NCBI RefSeq assembly: GCF_900112285.1 | Contig: NZ_FOKZ01000001.1 | Coordinates: forward strand, 248,001-312,000 | Length of the DNA: 64,000 nt | Source of the DNA: Polaromonas sp. OV174 | Lineage (GTDB): Bacteria; Pseudomonadota; Gammaproteobacteria; Burkholderiales; Burkholderiaceae_C | Reading direction: 5' to 3' | Shown: positions 1 to 7,467 of the stretch, one piece after another | Layout: each line of letters opens with the position of its first letter | Position numbering within the stretch: position 1 is the first letter of the stretch | Made by a program: the position numbers and the translations under genes | The notes under the pieces: model-generated | The model's input: the letters and a program-made list of their open reading frames with translations, nothing else | Database searches by the model: none | What the model was told of the DNA's origin: nothing

Positions 1-860
1 TAATGCTCGGCCGTTGCCATGGACTCGGCGCGGATTTCTTCGGTCAGGCGCGCCTTGAGCGCCATGAACTCGGGCGAGGTCTTGATTGTGTAGTGGCGAG
101 GGTGCGGGAAGTCGACCGCAATTTCGGTCTTGATGCGGCCGGGCCGGGCGCTGAACACCGCCACGCGGTTGGCCATGAAGATGGCCTCGTCGATGTCGTG
201 TGTGACGAACAGCACGGTCTTGCGCGCCGACTCCCAGATGCCCAGCAGCAGCTCCTGCATCAGCACGCGGGTCTGGTTGTCCAGCGCGCCAAAGGGCTCG
301 TCGAGCAGCAGCATCTTGGGGTCATTGGCCAGTGCGCGGGCAATCGCCGTGCGCTGCTGCATGCCGCCCGACAGTTGCTTGGGAAAATGGTTTTCAAAGC
401 CGCGCAGGCCGACCTTGGCGATGAAGAACTCGCTGCGTTCCTTTTGCTCGGCCTCGCTCATGCCGCGTTCACGCAGGCCGAAGCGGATGTTTTGCGCGAT
501 GGTCAGCCAGGGGAACAGCGTGTAGCTCTGGAATACCACGCCACGGTCGGCGCCGGGGCCGTCAATGGTTTGGCCGTCGAGCAAAACCTGGCCGCTGGTG
601 GGGAAGTCCAGGCCAGCCACGATGCGCAGCAAGGTGGACTTGCCGCAGCCCGAGGGGCCGAGGATGGTGACGAAGTCGTTTTCGCGCACTTCGAAATCCA
701 CCGGCAGCAAGGCCTGTGTTGTTTGACCGCGGGTGCCGGTGAAGGTGCGGGATACGCCGCGAATGGACAGCTGGTTCCTGAGCGCAGACAGGCCGCCCTT
801 AGGCGCGAACGCCCCCTCGGGGGGCAGCGAGGACATGGAGTGCCGAGCGTTGGGGGTCAT
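1..860 (-). CDS. ABC importer ATP-binding subunit, sulfonate/nitrate (SsuB/TauB) type, 3' end at or beyond the window edge
   Basis: This is the ATPase that powers uptake through the permease encoded just upstream (2 bases separate the permease stop from this ATG). The translation shows Walker A (GPSGCGKST), a Q-loop ([11 protein letters not shown]), the signature LSGGMQQR, Walker B ([12 protein letters not shown]) and the H-loop (VTHD). These are the hallmarks of the small-molecule importer ATPases of the nitrate/sulfonate/taurine group. About 286 residues are visible and the family is about 260-290 long, so little or nothing is missing. The first 25 or so residues are unlike the family and are encoded by a REP-like repeat, so the ancestral start probably lay downstream; ATG at 836 is another candidate. 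Substrate cannot be read from the sequence. Confidence 0.9.
   Translation of the reverse strand, partial: MTPNARHSMSSLPPEGAFAPKGGLSALRNQLSIRGVSRTFTGTRGQTTQALLPVDFEVRENDFVTILGPSGCGKSTLLRIVAGLDFPTSGQVLLDGQTIDGPGADRGVVFQSYTLFPWLTIAQNIRFGLRERGMSEAEQKERSEFFIAKVGLRGFENHFPKQLSGGMQQRTAIARALANDPKMLLLDEPFGALDNQTRVLMQELLLGIWESARKTVLFVTHDIDEAIFMANRVAVFSARPGRIKTEIAVDFPHPRHYTIKTSPEFMALKARLTEEIRAESMATAEH
786..850. repeat. REP-like GC-rich repeat inside the 5' end of the ABC ATPase gene
   Basis: On the minus strand this stretch reads TGTCCTCGCTGCCCCCCGAG followed by GGGC, a motif containing a C-run/G-run palindrome. Nearly the same string occurs inside fdhD at about 13603. Here it forms codons 5-25 or so of the ATPase gene, just before homology to the ATPase family begins. 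The two copies can be compared directly in the window; that the family is widespread in Comamonadaceae is recalled knowledge. Confidence 0.65.
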
Positions 861-862
861 AT

Positions 863-1717
863 TCACAGGGCGCTCCAGGCAAAAAGGCGGCGGTTGATCG
901 CCTTGAAAACGAAGTCGGAGATCAGTCCGATGATGCCGATGACGATGATGCCGAAGATGATCTGGCCGGTGTTGAGCAGCGCCTGGCTGTCGGTGATCAT
1001 GTGGCCTATGCCGGAGGAGGAGCCGATCAGCTCGGCGACGATGACGTAGGTCCAGGCCCAGCCCAGCACCAGGCGTAGCGTCTCGGCGATGCCAGGCGCA
1101 GCGCCCGGAATCAGCACGCGTTTGACGATGCCGCTGCTGTTGGCGCCCAGTGTGTAGGCGGCCTCCACCAGGTCGCGCCGCGCTCCGCCAACAATGACGG
1201 CGACCATCAGGATGATCTGGAAGACCGAGCCGATAAAGATCACCAGCAGTTTTTGCGTTTCACCCAGGCCGGCCCAGAGAATCAGCAGCGGAATAAAGGC
1301 CGAAGCCGGCAGGTAGCGGCAAAACGAGACGAAGGGCTCCAGAAAGGCCTCAATGGGCTTGTAAGCCCCCATGGCGATGCCCAGCGGCACGGCGACGATG
1401 GCAGCCATGATGAAGCCGCCCAGCACGCGCCACACGGTCATGCCGATGTCGTGGATGAAGTTGTACTCGGTAAACAGCAGCCAGCCTTCCTTGACCATGG
1501 TGACGGGGCTGGCCAGGAAGGTGGGCGAAACGAAGCCGCCCAGCGTGAAGGCTGCCCACACCAGCACGAACAGCACGAAGAAGGCGACGCCCAGCATCCA
1601 GCGCGCACGGGGGCTCACGGGTTCGAGCGGCGCGAAGGCCTGGCGTCGCCGCCGCGGCGGCACGCTGGCCGCAGCGCTCAGCGACGCAGGTGCGCGAACA
1701 ATGGAAGTCGACTCCAT
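863..1717 (-). CDS. ABC importer permease subunit, SsuC/TauC type
   Basis: Inner-membrane channel subunit partnering the ATPase downstream and the binding protein upstream. After a basic, Pro/Arg-rich N-terminus it has about six hydrophobic segments. The conserved cytoplasmic coupling loop (EAAYTLGANSSGIVKRVLIPGA) is typical of binding-protein-dependent transport permeases of the nitrate/sulfonate group. The start is ambiguous. ATG at 1750 would overlap the end of the binding-protein gene by 20 bases, and ATG at 1717 lies just after that stop; neither has a strong ribosome-binding site. I use 1717, giving 284 residues, normal for the family after its variable N-terminus. The gene is in the middle of a three-gene operon. 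Confidence 0.9.
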   Translation of the reverse strand: MESTSIVRAPASLSAAASVPPRRRRQAFAPLEPVSPRARWMLGVAFFVLFVLVWAAFTLGGFVSPTFLASPVTMVKEGWLLFTEYNFIHDIGMTVWRVLGGFIMAAIVAVPLGIAMGAYKPIEAFLEPFVSFCRYLPASAFIPLLILWAGLGETQKLLVIFIGSVFQIILMVAVIVGGARRDLVEAAYTLGANSSGIVKRVLIPGAAPGIAETLRLVLGWAWTYVIVAELIGSSSGIGHMITDSQALLNTGQIIFGIIVIGIIGLISDFVFKAINRRLFAWSAL

Positions 1718-1730
1718 GATGGCTGGCTTG

Positions 1731-2699
1731 TTACTTGATGAAGCTTGCATCGAAGGTTGCCGCGAGGTCTTGCGGTGCCTTGCGGATCACGCCGGCCTCA
1801 AGCAGTATGGGCACCGAGTCCTTCATGAACTGGGTCAATTCAGCGGCGAAAAATTTCTGGTTGGCGGCCTTGTCCTGCCAGCGCAGATAGGCCGAGGACT
1901 TGGCAAACTGCTCGCCACTTTGCTTGACGGCCGAGCCCATGATTTCGTTGGACTTGACCGGATCGTTTTTGATCATCTCGAGCGCCTCGAAGTAAGAGGT
2001 GGTCAGGGCTTGCGCCGCCTTGGCGTTGTTCTTGAGCCAGGTCGGTGCGCATCCTACGGTGTCCATCACCATGGGGTAGTCGAGTGTGGTTGCCAGGATT
2101 TTTCCGGCCGCTGGATTGCTGCGCACCGTCGAGAGATAGGGCTCGTAGGTCATCGCGGCGTCATTCTGGCCCGCGACGAAAGCCTGGGCGGCGGGTTGCG
2201 GTTCCAGCGAGATCGTCTTGACGTCTTTGAGGCTCATGCCGTTCTTGTTGAGCATCCAGGCCAGGCCAAAGTAGGGTGCGGTGCCGGGTGCGCTGACACC
2301 AATGGTCTTGCCTTTCAGGTCGGCAAAGTTTTTGACGTCGTTGCGAACGGCCAGGCCGTCGGCACCGTAAGACTTGTCCATCTGGAAAATTTGCACGATG
2401 GGCACGCCATTGGCATTCCAGGCGACATGGGTTTCAACCGTGGTGGCGGCGCACTGGATGGCGCCGGCGGCTAGCGCCAGGTGGCGGTCCTTCTGCGGAA
2501 TCATCTTGAGTTCCACGTCCAGGCCGTTCTTTTTGAAGATGCCGGCCTTGTCGGCGAGGGTCAGCGGCGCGAAGCCGGTCCAACCCGACATGCCCAGCGT
2601 CAGCTTGGTTTCCTGCGCAGCAGCAGGCGCGCTTGCGCCTGCCACGCAAGCCCCCATGGCCAGCAGCGTTGCGGCCTTCTTGAGAGTGTTCATGTCCAT
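1731..2699 (-). CDS. ABC importer periplasmic substrate-binding protein, NMT1/SsuA-like
   Basis: Periplasmic receptor and first gene of the importer operon. A Sec signal peptide (KKAATLLAMGACVAGASAPAAAQ) precedes a domain with the SsuA/NMT1 pattern. That pattern includes an early GWTGFAPLTLADKAGIFKKN stretch, DLKGKTIGVSAPGTAPY in the first lobe and VAGQNDAAMTYEPYLS in the second. Length of about 322 residues fits the family. Three in-frame ATGs cluster at 2702, 2699 and 2693. A GGAG lies 5 bases before 2699, which I prefer. The ligand may be a sulfonate, nitrate, pyrimidine or aromatic acid; the sequence alone does not decide. Confidence 0.88.
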   Translation of the reverse strand: MDMNTLKKAATLLAMGACVAGASAPAAAQETKLTLGMSGWTGFAPLTLADKAGIFKKNGLDVELKMIPQKDRHLALAAGAIQCAATTVETHVAWNANGVPIVQIFQMDKSYGADGLAVRNDVKNFADLKGKTIGVSAPGTAPYFGLAWMLNKNGMSLKDVKTISLEPQPAAQAFVAGQNDAAMTYEPYLSTVRSNPAAGKILATTLDYPMVMDTVGCAPTWLKNNAKAAQALTTSYFEALEMIKNDPVKSNEIMGSAVKQSGEQFAKSSAYLRWQDKAANQKFFAAELTQFMKDSVPILLEAGVIRKAPQDLAATFDASFIK

Positions 2700-2787
2700 C
2701 ATGTCTCCAGTCTGTTAACAAATTGATTGATCCCAGGATTTCAGCGTGGCGGTGCCTGAAAAACGGATTTTGTCTGCAAGACTCAAC

Positions 2788-2921
2788 TTGTATATACAGG
2801 CTAACCCTAGTGTAATCTCATCGTGGTGGAGGCGACAAAATTTTCGTGTCATCGGGAGGCAATTCACCATACTGGTGCAATATCACCCGGGTGAGTGGCT
2901 TCGAATTCACTGTCTATACAG
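2788..2921. promoter_or_regulatory. Two near-palindromic 12 bp sites in the divergent ABC/formate dehydrogenase intergenic region
   Basis: The 391 bases between the binding-protein gene and the DUF3305 gene hold TTGTATATACAG at 2788-2799 and CTGTCTATACAG at 2910-2921. Each differs by one base from the perfect palindrome CTGTATATACAG. The GTATATAC core resembles operators of GntR-type regulators, but no regulator gene lies next to it. One site sits about 90 bp before the importer start and the other about 170 bp before the DUF3305 start. I see no gene in this stretch. Confidence 0.35.
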
Positions 2922-3090
2922 GTGTGGGTTGCGACGATCAAATCGAATGCAATTTCAGTGCCAGTTTTTGTGGGAGCGCTGCACACAGCACTTCAAGCAA
3001 CTCTGTCGTGCGGCGCTTGGAGGCGAGCTTGGAAGACCGTGTTTGACGGTTGCTTTCGTTGTGGGCAGGGGAGCGCCGTACACTGCTGGA

Positions 3091-3678
3091 ATGTCTGATT
3101 TTCTGATTCAGTCTCCCGAGGCAGGCCCTGCTGTTCACCGTCCCGCCATTGCGGTGGCGGTGGTCATGCGTCGTGAGCGCATAGACAACCGTTGGCAGCC
3201 CTGGCGCTGGGTGCTGGCCGACGTCGTGCCGCACGAAGATGGCTTTGGCGACCAGCCGCGCTTGCTGCTGAAGAATGAGCATGAGGAACGCTGGCTGCAT
3301 CCCGGCTTCAAGGTGGAATTGTTTACCGACGATGCCGAGGGTTATTACCTCAATGTCACCACCCAGCAACCCTGCTTCTGGGTGGTCTGGCGCATGGAAG
3401 AAGAAGCGGCGCTGGCCGACGAGCCGGTGGCCGTGCCGCAAGTGGTCACCCTGAGTTACCACGACGCCGGGCGCTGGCTGGATGCGCAGGAAACCGTCGA
3501 ACAACTGCCCGTACCGCCTGCGGTGGCGCAGTGGCTGCAGGCTTTTGTGGATGCCCACTACGTGCTCGAAGCCAAACGCCGCCAGCGGCCCCAGAGTTTC
3601 AAGACGCTGCAGGACCGTTTTGGCAACCCGGCGCGGGTGAGTACCGACAAGACCTTTGGCGGGTCCGGCCATGGCTGA
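3091..3678 (+). CDS. DUF3305 protein, first gene of the formate dehydrogenase locus
   Basis: A 195-residue cytoplasmic protein without signal peptide or membrane segment, matching the DUF3305 family that travels with respiratory formate dehydrogenase genes in betaproteobacteria. Visible landmarks are an N-terminal valine-rich strand (AIAVAVVMRRE), a conserved NVTTQQPCFWVVWRME core and a YHDAGRWLDAQE segment. The reading frame stays open upstream to 2746, but family-like sequence begins at MSDFLIQSP, so ATG 3091 is chosen. It overlaps the DUF3306 gene by 8 bases, so the two are probably translationally coupled. Biochemical function is unknown; genomic company suggests a role in maturation or assembly of the dehydrogenase. 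Confidence 0.85.
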   Translation: MSDFLIQSPEAGPAVHRPAIAVAVVMRRERIDNRWQPWRWVLADVVPHEDGFGDQPRLLLKNEHEERWLHPGFKVELFTDDAEGYYLNVTTQQPCFWVVWRMEEEAALADEPVAVPQVVTLSYHDAGRWLDAQETVEQLPVPPAVAQWLQAFVDAHYVLEAKRRQRPQSFKTLQDRFGNPARVSTDKTFGGSGHG

Positions 3679-4360
3679 AGAAGAGTCCCGTGGTTTTTTA
3701 GGCCGCTGGTCGCGCCGCAAGGCCGACGCCTTGCAGGGAAAGTCGCTGGATGAGCCTGCCGTGGCTGCGCATCCCGCAGCTGTGGCGGTGGCCCCAGCGA
3801 TCCCGTCGGCAACTCAGGCGCCATCCGAAGCGGCACCAAACCCAGCCGCCGAACCGCTTGAAAAAAAGCTGTCACTCGATGACGTGAGGCTGTTGACCAA
3901 GGACTCCGACTTCAAACCTTTCATGGCCAGTGATGTCGGGCCCGAGGTGCGTAATGCCGCGATGAAAAAGCTGTTCGCCGATCCGCACTTCAACGTGATG
4001 GATGGTTTGGACATCTACATTGACGACTATTCCAAGCCCGATCCGCTGCCCGAATCCATGCTCCGGCAGATGGCCAGCGCAAAATTTCTCAAGCTGTTTG
4101 ACGAGGAGAAAGACGCCGACAAGCCGGAGGCCGCGGCGGCCTTACCGCGGGAAAATGCGAATGACCCCCCTGGTGAAATCGTGGCACAGTCTTATGAAAG
4201 CGCTGACATAGCTCCTCCGGGTTTTGTTGGCCCCGTCCCTACCAGCCAAGTCGAGCCCTCCCAGGGTTCCGGCGCCAGCCAAGAAGACCATGCCCACACT
4301 GATTTGCGACTGCAACCAGACCATGCCGCTAAAGCCCCAGACCCTGGGCACGGCACTTAA
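3671..4360 (+). CDS. DUF3306 protein
   Basis: A 229-residue protein starting MAEEESRGFLGRWSRRKADA, the typical opening of DUF3306. A long Ala/Pro-rich low-complexity linker (about residues 25-60) separates it from the conserved core (LSLDDVRLLTKDSDFKPFM, then DPHFNVMDGLDIYIDDY). The core resembles a short helical docking segment. It follows the DUF3305 gene with an 8-base overlap, and its 3' end overlaps the next gene by 71 bases, a tight coupling typical of this locus. An in-frame TTG at 3656 is unlikely as the start. Function is unknown; association with formate dehydrogenase biogenesis is inferred from context. Confidence 0.85.
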   Translation: MAEEESRGFLGRWSRRKADALQGKSLDEPAVAAHPAAVAVAPAIPSATQAPSEAAPNPAAEPLEKKLSLDDVRLLTKDSDFKPFMASDVGPEVRNAAMKKLFADPHFNVMDGLDIYIDDYSKPDPLPESMLRQMASAKFLKLFDEEKDADKPEAAAALPRENANDPPGEIVAQSYESADIAPPGFVGPVPTSQVEPSQGSGASQEDHAHTDLRLQPDHAAKAPDPGHGT

Positions 4361-6425
4361 TGAAAAACTGACGCTGCATTCGGCCCTGTGCCGGCGCGAG
4401 GTGGGGGCCTTCCAGACGGCGGTTCAATCCGGCGACGATGTGGTTGTGGCCTGTACCCAGGAAAAGCGCCTGTTTGCCGAGATCGGACAACAGACCGAGG
4501 CTGCGACTTCGGTGATCCGCTTTGTCAATATCCGCGAAACCGGTGGCTGGAGCAAGGACGCTGCCAACGCCAGCCCCAAAATCGCCGCCTTGCTGGCCGT
4601 GGCCCATTTGCCCGAGGCCGAACCGGTTGCGACCGTGAGCTATAAAAGCAGCGGTCGCCTGCTTATCGTGGGCGCGCTGGATCAGGCCGAGCAGGTGGCG
4701 GCGCTGCTGGCTGATGCGCTGGATGTGACGATTTTTTCGCAGGGCGTTTCCGCTCAGGCACAAGCCGGTTTTCCCGGTCAGGAGCGCAAATACCCGGTGA
4801 TCAGCGGCGCTGGCCTGAGCATCAAGGGCTGGCTGGGCGCATTTGAAGCAAAGTGGGAAAAGAACAACCCGATCGATCTGGATCTGTGTACCCGCTGCAA
4901 TGCCTGCGTAGCCGTTTGCCCTGAAGCTGCCATCGATTTAAGTTATCAAATCGATATCGATAAATGCAAGTCTCATCGGGACTGCGTGAGCGTTTGCAAG
5001 GTGGCGGGGGCGATTGATTTCAGCCGTGAGGCACAAACGGTGACCGAGGCGTTTGATCTGGTGCTGGATCTGGGCGCGCAGCCGCTGCTCACGCTACATG
5101 CGCCGCCGCAAGGCTACTTTGCTGCGGCGGCCGGCCTGGCTGCGCCGGGCTTGCTGGCCACGGTGGTCAAGCTGCGTGACATGGTGGGTGAGTTTGAAAA
5201 GCCCAAATTTTTTGCCTACAAGCAAAAACTCTGCGCTCACAGCCGCAACGAAACGGTTGGTTGCAATGCCTGCGTGGACATCTGCTCGGCGGGTGCCATC
5301 AGCAGCGAGAAAAAACGCAACCAGATCAGCGTTAATCCCAATCTGTGCATAGGCTGCGGCGCTTGCACCACGGTCTGCCCGACGGGGGCGCTGACCTATG
5401 CTTATCCCCGCGCCAGCGAGCAAGGCGTGCGCTTGAAGACCTTGCTGTCGACTTATGCCAAAGCCGGCGGCTCGCATCCGGTGTTGCTCTTGCATAGCCA
5501 GGGCAGCGGTCAGCAGGCGGTGGACGCACTGGGCCGCGCTGCCCAGTTGCAAAAAACGGTGCAGGGCGTTCCCGCCAATGTCATTGCACAAGCCCTATGG
5601 CATACCGCCAGCGTAGGCCTGGATATCTGGCTGAGCGCTATCGCCTTTGGCGCTACTCAGGTAGTGGTGCTGGTCACGGACGAGGAGGCGCCGGCTTATC
5701 TAGAGGGCCTGGCAGAGCAGATGCAGGTAGCCCAAACCATTCTTAATGGTTTGGGCTACGCGGGTGTTCATTTCCATCTGTTGCCCGCTCAAATCAATGG
5801 CGGTGCCCAGGCCGTCGCCAGCCTGGATGCGAGTCTGCAAAGCCTAGGCAGGGCCAGACCCATGGCCGCTGTCACGCCGGCCCGTTTTGCGGTGGCGCAG
5901 GAAAAGCGCAGCACGCTGGATATGGCGCTGGACCACTTGATCGTCCATGCGCCCGCTGCCTTGCCTGAAGCGATTGCCTTGCCCCGGCAAGGTTCGCCGT
6001 TTGGCAGCCTGCTTGTCAACACGGATACCTGTACGCTATGCCTGAGCTGTGTGAGCGCCTGTCCGGCCAGCGCCTTGCAAGACAACCCCGAGCGGCCCCA
6101 GCTCAGATTCATAGAGAAAAATTGTGTTCAGTGTGGCTTGTGCGTCAAGACCTGCCCCGAGCATGCGATTGAGCTGCAACCGCGTTTGCTGTTGACGTCC
6201 CAACGCAAGGAAACGCGGGTGTTGAATGAGGCTCAGCCTTACCAATGCATACGCTGCAGCAAGCCCTTCGGCACCCTCAAGGCGATTGAATCCATGCTGG
6301 GCAAGCTGGCCGGGCATGCAATGTTCCAGGGCGCGGCTGCAGATCGCCTGAAGATGTGCGGTGATTGCCGGGTTATTGACATCTATTCTGCTGACAACGA
6401 ACTCAAAATCACCGACATTCGCTAA
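4290..6425 (+). CDS. Multi-cluster 4Fe-4S ferredoxin-like protein of the formate dehydrogenase locus
   Basis: A 711-residue predicted electron-transfer protein with no signal peptide. Cysteine motifs of the CxxCxxCxxxCP kind occur at about residues 200-215 (LCTRCNACVAVCPE), 352-365 (LCIGCGACTTVCPTG), 580-592 (TCTLCLSCVSACPAS) and 612-625 (NCVQCGLCVKTCPE). Another cysteine-rich stretch lies near 324 (GCNACVDIC), and two CxxC pairs near 652 and 690 could form a zinc or further Fe-S site. The region between about 400 and 560 lacks cysteines and resembles the MvhD/HdrA-like segment of related proteins. The start at 4290 gives the conserved MPTLICDCN opening; upstream in-frame codons overlap DUF3306. 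It probably shuttles electrons to or from the dehydrogenase in the cytoplasm. Confidence 0.85.
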   Translation: MPTLICDCNQTMPLKPQTLGTALNEKLTLHSALCRREVGAFQTAVQSGDDVVVACTQEKRLFAEIGQQTEAATSVIRFVNIRETGGWSKDAANASPKIAALLAVAHLPEAEPVATVSYKSSGRLLIVGALDQAEQVAALLADALDVTIFSQGVSAQAQAGFPGQERKYPVISGAGLSIKGWLGAFEAKWEKNNPIDLDLCTRCNACVAVCPEAAIDLSYQIDIDKCKSHRDCVSVCKVAGAIDFSREAQTVTEAFDLVLDLGAQPLLTLHAPPQGYFAAAAGLAAPGLLATVVKLRDMVGEFEKPKFFAYKQKLCAHSRNETVGCNACVDICSAGAISSEKKRNQISVNPNLCIGCGACTTVCPTGALTYAYPRASEQGVRLKTLLSTYAKAGGSHPVLLLHSQGSGQQAVDALGRAAQLQKTVQGVPANVIAQALWHTASVGLDIWLSAIAFGATQVVVLVTDEEAPAYLEGLAEQMQVAQTILNGLGYAGVHFHLLPAQINGGAQAVASLDASLQSLGRARPMAAVTPARFAVAQEKRSTLDMALDHLIVHAPAALPEAIALPRQGSPFGSLLVNTDTCTLCLSCVSACPASALQDNPERPQLRFIEKNCVQCGLCVKTCPEHAIELQPRLLLTSQRKETRVLNEAQPYQCIRCSKPFGTLKAIESMLGKLAGHAMFQGAAADRLKMCGDCRVIDIYSADNELKITDIR

Positions 6426-6427
6426 AC

Positions 6428-7045
6428 ATGACACAAGCCCAACTCGTAGCTTCCAGCCTGGACGAAGAAACCGCGCGTGCCGAGGTCTATGGACTTCTTG
6501 CGGCACTTTTTTATGCCGCGCCATCGGCCGAACTGCATGAGAGCATTCGTGTGGCCGTGACTGAGGCTCCAGCCGCTGGCGCCTTGCTTGAAAGCTCGTG
6601 GGGGGAGCTGGTCGCTGCGGCACGTCAATACAGCCAGACAGAGATCGCCGAGGAGTACAACACCCTGTTTGGTGGTGTGGGCAAGCCGGAGGTCTATCTC
6701 TTTGGCTCCCACTATCTCAGTGGCTTTCTCAATGAAAAGCCATTGGTAGCCTTGCGCAGCGATATCTCAGCATTGGGCCTGACACGCGATGAGGCCATGC
6801 CGGAAACAGAAGATCATGTGGCTTACCTGTGCGAGGTCATGCGCTACCTGATCGCTGGCGACGACGTGGAGGTGGCTAATCTGACGCGTCAGCGAGACTT
6901 TTTTTCCTGCCATGTGCAGCCGTGGTTTCCCATGATGTGCGAGGCCGTCATGCAAAACCCCAAGGCCCGCTTTTACCGCACACTCGCGGCCTTCACGCAA
7001 ACCTTTATCAGTATCGAAGTGCAAGGATTTGACATGCTGGCCTGA
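6428..7045 (+). CDS. TorD/DmsD-family chaperone for the Mo-enzyme
   Basis: A 205-residue all-helical protein of the TorD family, which binds the Tat signal of molybdoenzymes and holds the apoenzyme until cofactor insertion. Family landmarks are YGLLAALFY near the N-terminus, the EEYNTLFGGVGKPEVYLFGS segment, and the central EDHVAYLCEVMRYL helix that carries the family's ExDH-like signature. It begins 3 bases after the ferredoxin stop and precedes the Tat-tagged peptide and fdhA, its likely client. Confidence 0.9.
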   Translation: MTQAQLVASSLDEETARAEVYGLLAALFYAAPSAELHESIRVAVTEAPAAGALLESSWGELVAAARQYSQTEIAEEYNTLFGGVGKPEVYLFGSHYLSGFLNEKPLVALRSDISALGLTRDEAMPETEDHVAYLCEVMRYLIAGDDVEVANLTRQRDFFSCHVQPWFPMMCEAVMQNPKARFYRTLAAFTQTFISIEVQGFDMLA

Positions 7046-7228
7046 GGACGTTTGTCTCTTGCCCTGGTCTTGAAGCTGGCTGTCGTCAGCCGAGCCGTGC
7101 TGCCATAGCGTAACTTGTGGTTTTCCCTTGGTATTCGGGTTTCCCCTCCTACTACCCATTGTGGTGCATGCTGCTCTGACGTACAGTATGCAAATCGTTA
7201 CATAGCTGTAGCTTTCTTGGAGAAAAAA

Positions 7229-7435
7229 ATGCAGGACAGCCAGTCAAAACCTTCGCGTCGAGGCTTTTTTTTCGGTGCCGCCGCTACGGGTGCGGCGGCC
7301 GCAGCCATAGTGGCCTTGCCGGGCGCGCCAGCGCCGCAGACCACGCTTCAGGCGCCTAAGCCGGCCCCTGAAAAAGGCGGTGGCTACAGCCTCTCAGAAC
7401 ACGTCAAGCGTTATTACACGACCACGCGTATCTAG
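7229..7435 (+). CDS. Small Tat-signal protein of the formate dehydrogenase locus (FdhX-like)
   Basis: A 68-residue protein whose N-terminus is a clear twin-arginine signal (SRRGFFFGAAATG, then an Ala-rich hydrophobic stretch ending ALPGAPA). A short Pro-rich spacer follows, then the conserved-looking tail YSLSEHVKRYYTTTRI. Small proteins of this design sit immediately before fdhA in many proteobacterial formate dehydrogenase clusters. An A-rich stretch GGAGAAAAAA precedes the ATG at 7229. Its role is not established; it could be a co-exported partner of FdhA. Confidence 0.8.
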   Translation: MQDSQSKPSRRGFFFGAAATGAAAAAIVALPGAPAPQTTLQAPKPAPEKGGGYSLSEHVKRYYTTTRI

Positions 7436-7467
7436 TTTCATCCCGTTTTCTTCCTACGGAGAGCCCC

